Source: Clostridia bacterium (lineage in GTDB: Bacteria; Bacillota; Clostridia; Peptostreptococcales; Anaerovoracaceae). Taken from it: DNA of 64,000 nucleotides. The stretch lies in the NCBI GenBank assembly GCA_910575405.1, contig CAJTER010000003.1, positions 62,001 through 126,000 of the forward strand. Reading direction: 5' to 3'. Numbering within the stretch: position 1 is the stretch's first letter; every line of letters starts with the position of its first letter. The notes under the pieces are model-generated. The model had not been told where the DNA came from. It saw only the letters and a list, made by a program, of their open reading frames with translations, and made no database searches. The position numbers were made by a program, and so were the translations under genes. Shown here in pieces: positions 33,072 through 41,801 of this stretch.

Positions 33072-36010
33072 TGGCTGTTCCCGGTTTTGGTCAGTGTCAG
33101 GCTTCCCACCTGCTCATCGTTTGGCTGCTCGACTTCCACGATGACTGCCCCGGTATCCGGATCGATCTGATGGGCGGTATCAGAAGAAACAGTGATCACG
33201 ATTCCCTTTTTCGGGTTCTCTTTGTAACTGCCTTTTCCGGTCACTTCCAATGGAGAAATTACTTTTTTCCCTTCATTCAAGGAACTCTCATACCCCTGTC
33301 TTACAAACCCTTCCGGTGCTTTCACTTCTTCGATCCGGTAAGTAGAACATTTCAGTTCTTCCGGTGTGACCAGATAGCCTTCCTCATTGGTCTTGAAAAC
33401 ACTAATCGTCTCTTTCTTCGGATAGAATACCGTCTGCTCTACATATTCCTCTTTTTCCATATCAAAGATTTTATAGGATGCGCCTGCCTTCAAGACCGGA
33501 TTTCCTGTCTGTGCATCCTTTTTCACGATCTTTAACAAAAACTCAAACGGACGGTCATCGAAGATCCTCCATACCATCGGTTCTCTGCTGTCCTCATCTA
33601 CCTTCACCAAAAACGGATCGATGGCTTTCAAATTCTCCGGTACGGTGCTTTCCTCTACCACATAAAGACCATACGGAAGCTCCGGACTGAGGGCATATCC
33701 TTTTTTATCTGTAATAAGCTCCGGTACCGGGACAACCTTGCCATCCACATAGGTCACTGCCACCTCTTCCTTACTGAAATCATAACCTCGGAAATCTTCC
33801 GCAGTAAACTGCTCCCCATTGGATGGCTGTAATTCCCCACTCTCTACTTTGGAAAGGCTGCTGACCAGATACACCTTAAAACCTGCCCCTTCCACAAAGT
33901 CTGTTTCTGTCTGGTCTCCATCTTCGCTGATCTTGATCAGCTGGAACGCCTGCTTTTTCACCTGTTCCTGTACCGTCAGGTTCCTGGTTACCTCTGCCAC
34001 TTCCTGTCCTTCGTAAGCAAGGTCCACCTCATACTCTGTTGGATCTACCGTATAGCCTTCCGGCGGAGTGATCTCTTTCACATACATTTTCCCCAGATAC
34101 AATTCGGAAAAATCTAAGGTACCATCCTCCTTGATCACGCCCTGTGCGATGAGGCTGTCTTTTTTGAACAGAACCCCCGTCTTTCCATCCGGGTGGACGA
34201 TATCCTCTCTGGCATACAGACCATACACAGCCCCGGCAAGGGAACTGTCTCCCTGGGGAAGAAAAGCCTGTGTCTCCTTATCGATCTTTTGGATATGGAC
34301 AGCACCTTTCACCCTCTCATCGGTTGCTGAGATGGTGACCGTCTTTCCGGCTTCCACATCCACCTTATGGATCACTTCACTCTGTGCATACTTGTCTGGA
34401 GCCTTGATCTCCTTCACATATACTGTTTTGATGGCTGCCTCAAAATAATCACTGACTGCTTTTCCCTCTTCCCCGGTGACTGGCATTTCCATCAAAAGAT
34501 GCTCACACTTGCTGTCTGTATAAATGCCATACACTGCACCGTCTAAAGGATTCTTGGTATCCGCATCCTGTTTGAAAAGCTCGATCCTTGTCATCTCCAG
34601 CCAGTCTACTGTAAAACTTACCGGATTGGCTTTTTCAGATTCAAAAACTCCAATGTCCTGATTGCTGTTTCCTGTGGATAATACCAGCGTTCTCCAAGTT
34701 TCTCCTCCAGAGCCATGCAGCTCTCCGGAGGAATATTTTCCGGTATGAAGCATTGGGGCAGTCAGATAAAAGGTATCCCCACCATAGATCTTCAGTGCAC
34801 CATTCTCTGCGGAAGTTCCTTTTGTCTTGTTATAAATAGTGATGTCTTTTGGTACATGGACTGAAATGTAGTTTCGATGATCCCCGGACAATGTGATATC
34901 CGGTGTTTTCTGTACATTTCCATTTCGGACTGCTTTTACAGAAGTCTTGGAAAGAGAGATTTCCCCCTTCGGCGGCTCTTCCATAGCAAACAGGTGGTCA
35001 ATATAGGCGATCACGCCTGCGTTTACCAGATCTTCATACTTACATCCTGTAAATCCTGCCTCACCTGCATAGGCATAACTGGCTGCGATGTGGGTATATA
35101 CATATTTCTCTTCTGCACTTTTCCCGGACAGGTAACTGCCTGTAATATCCCCGGCGCCGCCATAGCCATAGTACAGCACCTTCTGCAAGTTCTTATTGCT
35201 GTCCAGTACCTGTGCCACATAGTCTCCACTGGGCGGTGAAGCACGATGGGATTCCAGACAGTAAGCGATCTTTCCATTGACCGTAAACCAGCAGGTTAAG
35301 TAATTTCCAATATAACTTGGATAGTAGATGGTCTCCCCTTTTTCCAGATGTACGGTTTCCCTTGCTCGGAACGTGTTTTCCGCACCGGAAAGCATCATCA
35401 CCTCCCCATCCTCAATCTTTTCTTCCAGCTCCCTTGCTGCCTGTGCATCTGCACCTTCCCCGGATACGGTCACTTCCACATCCGGAATTTCCTGCACAGG
35501 CGTCTCCGAATCTTCTTCCGAATTCGTATCCTCCTTCTGTTTCTGACCGCCATTTTCTTCTGTATGTGCCTGCCCTTCCGTATCCGTCAGGATAATCTTA
35601 CGGGTAACAGAGTATCCATCACGCTCATCTTTTGGCACAACCCAGTACGTTGCAATATAAGTGCCTGCCTGGTCAGGGTGGTAGCTCCCTCCATCCTCCG
35701 CTTCGATACGTTCCAAGGTAACATCCTCTTGTTCCGGATTGTAATGGATGCCCTCCATACAAGTCTCCACCATAAAATCCTTGTCGGAAATATCTTTCGT
35801 GATGTCTTCTGCTGTTACCAAATGTTTCGCAGCTTCTGAAACTTCCTCTGTCTGTTCCGTTTCAGATATTTCTGCGCTCTCCGTCACTGGCTCTGACGGA
35901 TTTTTTATTTCTGCCGCATGGACATCCGCTAAATTCCCAAGCGGACTAATACCCATGAGCAATGCGAGCCCAAAGGCTGCAAGTCTTGTTTTGATATTCC
36001 TGCTCTTCAT
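33062..36010 (-). CDS. Cna-B/SpaA-type surface protein, N-terminal frame
   Basis: A 982-codon frame beginning with a signal peptide (KTRLAAFGLALLMGISPLGN, cleavage near VHAAE). After an acidic linker, residues about 225-330 resemble a thioester-type adhesion domain (YYPSYIGNYLTCWFTVNGK, YCLESHRASPP). Several Cna-B domains follow with GAVYGLY/GASYKIF cores. It stops at TKTGNSQWK; one base away the text continues TKTG-EQPVEVKGDS in the C-terminal frame. Restoring one G to GGG at about 33083 gives a 1460-residue protein. It may be a real mutation, a slippage site or a sequence error. Exported, adhesion role inferred. Confidence 0.88.
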   Translation of the reverse strand: MKSRNIKTRLAAFGLALLMGISPLGNLADVHAAEIKNPSEPVTESAEISETEQTEEVSEAAKHLVTAEDITKDISDKDFMVETCMEGIHYNPEQEDVTLERIEAEDGGSYHPDQAGTYIATYWVVPKDERDGYSVTRKIILTDTEGQAHTEENGGQKQKEDTNSEEDSETPVQEIPDVEVTVSGEGADAQAARELEEKIEDGEVMMLSGAENTFRARETVHLEKGETIYYPSYIGNYLTCWFTVNGKIAYCLESHRASPPSGDYVAQVLDSNKNLQKVLYYGYGGAGDITGSYLSGKSAEEKYVYTHIAASYAYAGEAGFTGCKYEDLVNAGVIAYIDHLFAMEEPPKGEISLSKTSVKAVRNGNVQKTPDITLSGDHRNYISVHVPKDITIYNKTKGTSAENGALKIYGGDTFYLTAPMLHTGKYSSGELHGSGGETWRTLVLSTGNSNQDIGVFESEKANPVSFTVDWLEMTRIELFKQDADTKNPLDGAVYGIYTDSKCEHLLMEMPVTGEEGKAVSDYFEAAIKTVYVKEIKAPDKYAQSEVIHKVDVEAGKTVTISATDERVKGAVHIQKIDKETQAFLPQGDSSLAGAVYGLYAREDIVHPDGKTGVLFKKDSLIAQGVIKEDGTLDFSELYLGKMYVKEITPPEGYTVDPTEYEVDLAYEGQEVAEVTRNLTVQEQVKKQAFQLIKISEDGDQTETDFVEGAGFKVYLVSSLSKVESGELQPSNGEQFTAEDFRGYDFSKEEVAVTYVDGKVVPVPELITDKKGYALSPELPYGLYVVEESTVPENLKAIDPFLVKVDEDSREPMVWRIFDDRPFEFLLKIVKKDAQTGNPVLKAGASYKIFDMEKEEYVEQTVFYPKKETISVFKTNEEGYLVTPEELKCSTYRIEEVKAPEGFVRQGYESSLNEGKKVISPLEVTGKGSYKENPKKGIVITVSSDTAHQIDPDTGAVIVEVEQPNDEQVGSLTLTKTGNSQWK

Positions 36011-36027
36011 TGCATTCTCCTTTTTTC

Positions 36028-36060
36028 GTTAAAAATACCGCAGAGGATTTCCCCTGCGGC
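36028..36060 (-). terminator. Hairpin before the surface-protein gene
   Basis: Minus strand CCGCAGGGGAAATCCTCTGCGG (arms 36038-36046, 36051-36059), then TATTTTTAACG, lying 18 bases before the adhesin ATG and 5 bases after the GGCT stop. It should terminate the upstream transcript and may reduce adhesin expression. Confidence 0.75.
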
Positions 36061-36064
36061 GTTG

Positions 36065-36562
36065 TTATCTGCTGACTTCTGTTTTCTTATGACTGGGTTT
36101 CTCTCTGCCTGCTTCCTGTCTGGTACGCTTTAACGCATCGGTCACAGATCGGCTGGAAATCCCATTCTGATGACAGCCTTCCACGATCCCCATAAAATAA
36201 AGATCCGAGGGGATGGCCGGCTGATCCTTATAGGGGGCATTCATGGTATATGCCATGACTTCCCGTTTCACACCATCCTTTCCCTGAACAAGAACAGGCT
36301 CCTTCCCATACAGATGGGGATACCCTTCATAAAAGTCCAGGCTTTTTTCACACTCCGGTGTGATTTTCCAAAGCACCCCTTCCACCTGGCTGCCCTCTTC
36401 CGGCAAAATGGTGGCAACACCGCTTCCTTTCCCCCTGCCACAAAAGGTCAGGCGGTATCCTTCCAGCTTGACATTCTCCACTACGGAAGCTGCCGGACAG
36501 CGGTACGCCATCTGGTCTAAGTTCATGTTGCTGCCATAGGCAAAATAATAGGTTTCTTTCAT
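36065..36562 (-). CDS. Gamma-glutamylcyclotransferase-like protein
   Basis: A 165-residue protein of the GGCT/AIG2 fold. The signature YFAYGSNMNLDQM is at about residues 5-17, and the catalytic Glu candidate is in LDFYEGYPHLYGKEPV (about 75-90). Such enzymes release 5-oxoproline from gamma-glutamyl amines. It is 10 bases downstream of an amidoligase gene; the pair amidoligase plus GGCT is a recognised association in which one makes and the other trims amide-linked tags. The C-terminus is basic (RTRQEAGREKPSHKKTE). Confidence 0.85.
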   Translation of the reverse strand: MKETYYFAYGSNMNLDQMAYRCPAASVVENVKLEGYRLTFCGRGKGSGVATILPEEGSQVEGVLWKITPECEKSLDFYEGYPHLYGKEPVLVQGKDGVKREVMAYTMNAPYKDQPAIPSDLYFMGIVEGCHQNGISSRSVTDALKRTRQEAGREKPSHKKTEVSR

Positions 36563-36572
36563 CTCTTACCTC

Positions 36573-37532
36573 CTAACGGGCATCCTCTGCCCGATGATTT
36601 CGATTCAAACATTCATAGGTACTGCGGTCATATCTCCATGCTCTGTCACCCTCCAGATTGGCAAGCAGATGTTCCCGGACATTCTTATATTCCGGTCCAA
36701 TGAGCCCCAGCCGCAATAAAAAAGTACGGAAGGTAAATGCCGGATTCTCTGTGATCTCCGTTTTCCGCATCTGGGTACATTTCTGATTGATGGCCTGGGC
36801 AGAGATGGCAAGAGCCAAAGTGATATTTGCCCGCACTTTTCCTGCATGGAGGGTACTCTCAAAACATCTCCACTCCAAAGTTCCTTTGGAAAATACTGCA
36901 TGAAGGTTCAGCGCATAGTACCGGGTGCTGTCGTAATGATCATGGCTTCTATCCCTGCCCCCATACCATACCCGTTTCAACTGTTCCATGGAAATGGTGC
37001 TGTTTGGCATCCGACGGATCTTTTCTAACACAATGGGACGCACCTTCTGGCAATACTCCTGTTCCCTTGATGTCTGTACCCTCAATGCCTTGAACAGGAT
37101 GTCCTCTTTGGAATACATAATGGTCATGGCATTTTTGAGGCTTCTTGGGGTGTGATTGGAAGCGTCTACATGCACATGCTGCCCGCAGGATGCATTTACC
37201 TTCGCCCCATGATGTCTGAGACACCGCACCACTTCCTGCAGTTTTCCCATTTCTCCATAGGAAAGTTTCGGACTGACCATTTCGGTGCTGTATTCTCTTC
37301 CGGCAGGAACCATGTGTCCACGCTCCCTGCGTTCCGTATAGATACTCCCATCGTACATAAACTTCCACTTCTTCCCTTCCTGATCTGTCACAGACCAGAT
37401 TCCATAATATCCACCATCAGAAACTGCCCGTGTTCCAAACATCTCCGCGACTACCTCTGCAGCCCTCTGCCTAGTGATGCCTGTCATTTCAATCTCTGTA
37501 CCGAAGTACTGATCCTGAATTCCAATTGCCAT
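36573..37532 (-). CDS. Amidoligase family protein (COOH-NH2 ligase)
   Basis: A 319-residue protein starting GIQDQYFGTEIEMTGITRQRAAEVVAE, the N-terminal strand with metal-binding Glu residues of the glutamine-synthetase-like amidoligases. ASCGQHVHVDAS (about 115-126) and TLEWRCFESTLHAGKV (about 226-241) are the other conserved active-site segments. These enzymes join carboxylates to amines with ATP. Substrate is unknown; the neighbouring GGCT and the surface protein suggest peptide or cell-wall modification, but this is inference. Confidence 0.85.
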   Translation of the reverse strand: MAIGIQDQYFGTEIEMTGITRQRAAEVVAEMFGTRAVSDGGYYGIWSVTDQEGKKWKFMYDGSIYTERRERGHMVPAGREYSTEMVSPKLSYGEMGKLQEVVRCLRHHGAKVNASCGQHVHVDASNHTPRSLKNAMTIMYSKEDILFKALRVQTSREQEYCQKVRPIVLEKIRRMPNSTISMEQLKRVWYGGRDRSHDHYDSTRYYALNLHAVFSKGTLEWRCFESTLHAGKVRANITLALAISAQAINQKCTQMRKTEITENPAFTFRTFLLRLGLIGPEYKNVREHLLANLEGDRAWRYDRSTYECLNRNHRAEDAR

Positions 37533-37538
37533 ACTGCT

Positions 37539-38858
37539 TTACCTCTTTGTCTTTTCATCCTCTGTCCGGATTTCCGCATCTACCTGCTGAAGAAGTGTTC
37601 CAATGGCTTCAATCACGTTGACGGTCACTCCATTTCCAGCCTGTTTGTAAAGCTGACTATCCGAAGTATCCTGTTCGATGCGGTCAATTTGCCAGTCATA
37701 AAACCCCTGCAGCCGCAGACACTCCCTTGGCACCAGCCTCCGGATCCTGCCCCGGTAGGAAACTCCATGACGGTCTGTGGCAGTGATGGTAAACATCGGC
37801 TCTTCCGGTTCTTTCATTCTCCGTCCATTTTGCCGGGTTTCTGCTCTTCCCGGAGTCAGTACTGCCCTGGCGCCTTCCTCTTTTAAGACTCCGGAACATT
37901 CTCCCTTGTGATTATGGATCCCGGACTGTCTGGTATTCAGACATCTGCAATGCTCTGTTACCAAAGGCGGCGGAGACAGATCTACGAAATGAAGCGTTCC
38001 CTGCTGGATTCCGGTGGTCAAAGTATGGGCAATCTGATGTCCTACACGCCCTCTTCTGGTGTTCATGCCTGCATATCCTAAATCGATGCTATCCCCCGGA
38101 TACGCCATCTTATAACCCTGCTTGGTATTCTCCTTAATCGGAACACCCATCTCATATAATCCTGTTTTTCCACCCATGCCGCCCGCCAGAGAAGTCAAGG
38201 TACAGCTTAATCCTTCCGGGCTGTACACTCTTTTCCCCTGACTGCCTGTTCGGATTTGTATAAGAGACGTTCCATTTGCTGTTGGGAAAGGTAATATTTT
38301 TCCGGCACATCTTCGATCAAGATATCCGACAAGATACACCCGCTTTCTGGATTGGGGGACTCCAAAATCCTTGCTGTTAAGCACTTTCCATTCCACACCG
38401 TACCCCAGCTCAGATAACGTACTGAGGATGGTGTGAAACGTCCTGCCTTTGTCATGCGAAAGCAGTCCGGGAACATTTTCAAGGATGAAATACGCAGGTC
38501 GCTTGTCTGCAACCAGTCTGGCAATCTCGAAGAACAGAGTTCCTCTGGCATCTGCAAATCCTCCCCGCTTTCCGGCGATAGAGAATGCCTGGCAAGGAAA
38601 TCCTGCACACAAAAGATCAAAGTCTGGCATTCCGTCTGTTTCGATTTTTCTTGCATCATTACAAAACCACTCCCCTTCTGTGTCGAACAGCAATCGGTAG
38701 TTCTTATCCGCATAAGCATCCACCTCGCAGTGTCCCACACAGGTAAAACCGCCTGCACGTCTTAACCCTTCCCGGAATCCCCCTATCCCGCTGAATAAAT
38801 CAAAAAATCGAATGGTTGCGGCTATCAACCTCCTTTGCTGAGAAAAAGCAGGCGGCAT
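37539..38858 (-). CDS. DNA (cytosine-5) methyltransferase
   Basis: A 439-residue C5 methyltransferase. Motif I is FFDLFSGIGGFREGL (about 18-32), motif IV GFPCQAFSIAG (catalytic Cys in PCQ, about 89-99), motif VI ILENVPGL (about 127-134), motif VIII QSRKRVYLVGYL, and motif X GNGVTVNVIEAI near residue 415. No restriction gene is adjacent. The start is doubtful: the ATG at 38858 lies inside a terminator-like hairpin, while AAAGGAGG at 38829-38836 lies inside the predicted N-terminus and would favour a later non-ATG start. Confidence 0.92.
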   Translation of the reverse strand: MPPAFSQQRRLIAATIRFFDLFSGIGGFREGLRRAGGFTCVGHCEVDAYADKNYRLLFDTEGEWFCNDARKIETDGMPDFDLLCAGFPCQAFSIAGKRGGFADARGTLFFEIARLVADKRPAYFILENVPGLLSHDKGRTFHTILSTLSELGYGVEWKVLNSKDFGVPQSRKRVYLVGYLDRRCAGKILPFPTANGTSLIQIRTGSQGKRVYSPEGLSCTLTSLAGGMGGKTGLYEMGVPIKENTKQGYKMAYPGDSIDLGYAGMNTRRGRVGHQIAHTLTTGIQQGTLHFVDLSPPPLVTEHCRCLNTRQSGIHNHKGECSGVLKEEGARAVLTPGRAETRQNGRRMKEPEEPMFTITATDRHGVSYRGRIRRLVPRECLRLQGFYDWQIDRIEQDTSDSQLYKQAGNGVTVNVIEAIGTLLQQVDAEIRTEDEKTKR

Positions 38859-38882
38859 GGTTTCTTTTCCACACCGCCTGCA
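38845..38882 (-). terminator. Hairpin overlapping the methyltransferase start
   Basis: Minus strand GCAGGCGG (38874-38881) / CCGCCTGC (38848-38855) with an 18-base loop, then TTTTTC. It ends the transcript of the RHH protein gene and covers the annotated ATG of the methyltransferase. Confidence 0.7.
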
Positions 38883-38908
38883 AGTTTTATAGTTCTATTT
38901 CTTTGGCA

Positions 38909-39460
38909 TTATACGATTTCTCCGGTTTCTTCTTCGACTTCCGGAAGTTCCTCTTCTTCATCTGCATCTTCAAAAAATTCTGTATCCGCTTCTTCCTCTT
39001 CCAATTCTGTGGTTTCTTCAAAGTTCTCATCATCTGGTTCTTCCTCCACATCTTCCATCTCTTCGATTTCCTCTTCGGTAATCTCTTCCTCATCAGTCTC
39101 TTCTGTAGACTCTTCCATTCGGTCTGCTTCTGCGGTTTCTTCCGGCTGCTCTAGTTCCTGCCATTTGGCTTCTACCTCTTCCACCGCTTTTTCAATGATG
39201 CGGATGATAAAATCTTTCTGTTTGATGCCTTCCTTCGCAACTACCCATTTAACTCTCTGGAATAATTCCTCTGTGACCTGTACTGCTAATGTTCTTTTTT
39301 CCATGCTCTCTTCTCCTTTGCCTTCCAGTCTGTTAAAGTGTTCTTCAATCACCTGCCGGATGAATATCTGTGTACTTGTTTCCTTCTCTTCGATCTCGGC
39401 TCGTACCTTCTCATGTAGTTCCACCGGGATCTTTCCGCATATGTTCTTCATCTCTGCCAT
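38909..39460 (-). CDS. RHH-like DNA-binding protein with acidic tail
   Basis: A 183-residue protein. Two short helical repeats, KIPVELHEKVRAEIEEKETSTQIFIRQVIEEHF (about 8-40) and AVQVTEELFQRVKWVVAKEGIKQKDFIIRIIEKAV (about 55-89), look like ribbon-helix-helix units. The last 90 residues are almost entirely Glu/Asp/Thr (EEEITEEEIEEMEDVEEE), which may mimic DNA or block dimerisation. AAAGGAGAAACGCAG precedes the ATG at 39460. Located between partition genes and the methyltransferase, it probably regulates the element. Confidence 0.6.
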   Translation of the reverse strand: MAEMKNICGKIPVELHEKVRAEIEEKETSTQIFIRQVIEEHFNRLEGKGEESMEKRTLAVQVTEELFQRVKWVVAKEGIKQKDFIIRIIEKAVEEVEAKWQELEQPEETAEADRMEESTEETDEEEITEEEIEEMEDVEEEPDDENFEETTELEEEEADTEFFEDADEEEELPEVEEETGEIV

Positions 39461-39532
39461 CTGCGTTTCTCCTTTCGTTTTCTTATACACAACATACTCC
39501 AAAGTTTGAAAGAAAGCTATTCACAATACCCA

Positions 39533-39601
39533 CTAAAGAATCCATGTCAAATATATGCAAAACCCAAGCATATCCAACAATGCCATACTTTCCTTGTCCA
39601 T
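39533..39601 (-). CDS. Very small ORF downstream of parR
   Basis: A 22-codon ORF (DKESMALLDMLGFCIYLTWIL after Met) with an AAGGGGGTGAGG ribosome binding site 3-8 bases upstream. The second half is hydrophobic and could sit in a membrane. Too short for homology; support is the strong RBS only. Confidence 0.35.
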   Translation of the reverse strand: MDKESMALLDMLGFCIYLTWIL

Positions 39602-39615
39602 AGGCCTCACCCCCT

Positions 39616-39891
39616 TTACTCCTGTTCCATCTGAAATAAAAAATCCAGCATCTGATCTGGAATTTCTTCCTTTTCACATGCTGGCAATCGTTCCATACTG
39701 CCACTTTTCAATTCTTCCCGAACCGTCTCCTGAATCAATTTCCGCAAAGTTTCCCGCTCTTCTTTTTCCAAAATCACATCCACCAGATACTGATTCCTCT
39801 GTCCTTTTGGAACTTCCATTAAAATCTGCCACGCTTTTTCATGCTCCGGGTTCTTAAGATTTGGGCGAAAGGAAAAGACCGGGCGGCTCAC
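39616..39891 (-). CDS. ParR-like centromere-binding protein
   Basis: A 91-residue protein (SFRPNLKNPEHEKAWQILMEVPKGQRNQYLVDVIL...) overlapping the ParM gene by 4 bases. Small RHH proteins of this type bind a centromere-like site and cap ParM filaments. The pattern N-P-x-H-x-x-A-W-x-I-L and QRNQYLVDVIL matches the partner encoded after ParM in Gram-positive elements. No parC iterons were evident. Confidence 0.65.
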   Translation of the reverse strand: MSRPVFSFRPNLKNPEHEKAWQILMEVPKGQRNQYLVDVILEKEERETLRKLIQETVREELKSGSMERLPACEKEEIPDQMLDFLFQMEQE

Positions 39892-40796
39892 AGCGCCCTC
39901 ATCTGCCCCACAATCCGTTCATATCCAGCTGCGTTGGCATGAACGTCTGTGAGGTAAATCGGGCGACACAGGCGGTCCTGGGTGCTTATACGGTGCTGGA
40001 AAATGGCCGCCCCACCTCCCATGAAAACGGAAGGAACTGCCCGCAGATCAAAGCCTGCCTCGGTGATTGCAGACAAAATTTTTTCAATGTAAAGCCTGCC
40101 CTGTTTCTCAATCAAAGACACGACTTCTGCTGGCATACTGCAGGACTTTCCATTCAGAACACGCTCGATCTGCGTCTCCGTTACGGACAGCCCGGTGTTT
40201 CTGCGCACCTGTTCTAAAATCTCATCCATACAACGGATGACACCCAGTTCCAGGCTTCTGCAGGTTGCTGCATTGGGAACCGCATTATCAAGGCGCATCA
40301 AATCTACCGTCCAGCCTCCGATATCCACAAGAAGAACAGAGGGTTCATCTTTTAAGTATTCCGGATAAAGGGCTAGTGCAGAGTACCCCTGGGGGAACAG
40401 TTTCACATCCTCAATCTGAATTTCATAGCGTTCCCCCTCGTAGAAAAAGCGGACAGGCTGTTCCTTCCGAAACAGATATTCCTTAAATTTCTGTTTTTCC
40501 CTTCCAAACCCGGCAAGGGGAAGTCCGGCTGCAAGAACAACCTTGGCAGTTTTCTCCCCTTTTCGTTTCCGAATCTCCTGTGCCAGTGCAGCCAGCGTCA
40601 AAAGATAATAATTGTCATTGGCAGTCTTGTCCTTCACTAAAGTCTGCCGCCCTGTCCCACACACATAATAAGCACCGCCGTATTGGAGAACATTCTGAAT
40701 GGTATAAGGTTCATAGGTGTACCGCATCAGCCCCGTTGGGAAGCACACCTGCTTTGTTTTGATGGCATAATATCCGTGGTCGATTCCAATAATCAT
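39888..40796 (-). CDS. parM: ParM/StbA-like actin ATPase
   Basis: A 302-residue actin-fold protein for plasmid-type segregation. MIIGIDHGYYAIKTKQVCFPTG is the phosphate-1 loop, VLLVDIGGWTVDLMRL (about 150-165) the phosphate-2 loop, and VPSVFMGGGAAIFQHRI (about 253-269) the adenosine motif. It would polymerise to separate copies of a circular or replicating form of the element. That implies an extrachromosomal stage. Its 4-base overlap with parR indicates one operon. Confidence 0.88.
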   Translation of the reverse strand: MIIGIDHGYYAIKTKQVCFPTGLMRYTYEPYTIQNVLQYGGAYYVCGTGRQTLVKDKTANDNYYLLTLAALAQEIRKRKGEKTAKVVLAAGLPLAGFGREKQKFKEYLFRKEQPVRFFYEGERYEIQIEDVKLFPQGYSALALYPEYLKDEPSVLLVDIGGWTVDLMRLDNAVPNAATCRSLELGVIRCMDEILEQVRRNTGLSVTETQIERVLNGKSCSMPAEVVSLIEKQGRLYIEKILSAITEAGFDLRAVPSVFMGGGAAIFQHRISTQDRLCRPIYLTDVHANAAGYERIVGQMRAL

Positions 40797-40906
40797 TGCT
40801 TACCACTCCCTTCTTTCTCGTTCTATAGAAATTTCCGGTGAAAGAACTCCCGGACTCGGAGCCATACTCCGGCAAAGATGTTTTCTTTTCCAGCCTGTTA
40901 AGTTTC

Positions 40907-41224
40907 CTACTCCCGGTCCCGGACAAATACCTGGACTGGAAGATAATGCAGCGTTCCCTCTAACACAAGCGCCTGCTTTTGAAATCGCAGGACTCCCTGA
41001 TTCTGCAGATCAATCAGTTCATGATACGCTTCCTTTGTCAAGAAATAGCGATGATACTCTCCCTTTTCCCCGAACCATTCCTTTTGCTCCAACAACAAAA
41101 ACTCCACCATATATCGGGTATCCGGTGCAAAGCGTTTCTCACATAGTATGGCATCACCCTTCACTGCCTTCACACCTTCCGATTCCCTGGCTACTGCCAG
41201 TAACTCATGGATACTGATACTCAC
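40907..41224 (-). CDS. Element protein of unknown function
   Basis: A 105-residue protein starting at GTG 41224 (SISIHELLAVARESEGVKAVKGDAILCEK) after GGAGGTGATAGGAAAC. It is mixed alpha/beta (FAPDTRYMVEFLLLEQKEWFGEKGEYHRYFLTKEAYHELIDL) and has no recognised motif. Located between regulators and the partition genes, probably in the same transcript. Confidence 0.5.
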   Translation of the reverse strand: MSISIHELLAVARESEGVKAVKGDAILCEKRFAPDTRYMVEFLLLEQKEWFGEKGEYHRYFLTKEAYHELIDLQNQGVLRFQKQALVLEGTLHYLPVQVFVRDRE

Positions 41225-41284
41225 GTTTCCTATCACCTCCCTTCAAGATCTTTTCCTAATTTTCTGCGAAAAAAAGACAGGCAC

Positions 41285-41686
41285 CTATACGATGTCTGTC
41301 TCTGTGGGATCTACCATCCCTTTTTCCTGATATTGTTGTTTTATAATTTGTTCCAACTGTTTCCGAATTTCCTTATCCAGTACCTGGATGCAAAATTCCT
41401 GGAGCCATCGTTCATGCAGATGCTCATCCGCTTCTGTTAACTCCCAGGACACGATGCTGCAAGTCTCATCATATAACAATTCCAACTGTCGAAATTGTTC
41501 GCCAAACTGTCCTGAATACTCATTCCAGATTTCCAGGTTATATAAGTTTAATCCCAAAAAATCAGTCACATACGTCAGCCTATCCAAATCTGAAAACGTC
41601 ATTTTTTCTTTTCCCAGCAAGATTGCTCTATCACGCTCTCCACATAGAAACAGGAAAGCAAACCGCTCTATATCCCTTGGGCGCAT
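41285..41686 (-). CDS. Element protein of unknown function
   Basis: A 133-residue acidic helical protein, RPRDIERFAFLFLCGERDRAILLGKEKMTFSDL then LYNLEIWNEYSGQFGEQFRQLELLYDE. The ATG at 41686 has AAAGGTGATAGG upstream, which rules out the longer frame. It is divergent from the XRE gene at 41802, sharing a promoter region with direct repeats. No function recognised. Confidence 0.5.
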   Translation of the reverse strand: MRPRDIERFAFLFLCGERDRAILLGKEKMTFSDLDRLTYVTDFLGLNLYNLEIWNEYSGQFGEQFRQLELLYDETCSIVSWELTEADEHLHERWLQEFCIQVLDKEIRKQLEQIIKQQYQEKGMVDPTETDIV

Positions 41687-41717
41687 ACCTATCACCTTTC
41701 TTGTAAATAATTCCTTA

Positions 41718-41782
41718 TTACGAAACATTATAAAAAGTGAAACCAGTAAAATCAATATAAAGTTTCTTTATTGCGAAACATT
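41718..41782. promoter_or_regulatory. Divergent promoter region with repeated operator
   Basis: TTACGAAACATT (41718-41729) and TTGCGAAACATT (41771-41782), identical but for one base and 53 bases apart, lie between divergent genes. GTTTC...GAAAC (41762-41779) overlaps the second copy. They are likely binding sites for the XRE regulator encoded from 41802. Confidence 0.5.
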
Positions 41783-41801
41783 CAGAAGATATGAGGACTT
41801 T

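Noticed and set aside
36573-37532. Glutamine synthetase
   Set aside because: The length (319) and conserved segments fit amidoligases of the same superfamily, not a 440-residue or longer glutamine synthetase.
39888-40796. DnaK/Hsp70-type chaperone
   Set aside because: The actin-fold motifs are shared, but the 302-residue length and the overlapping ParR-like gene fit ParM.
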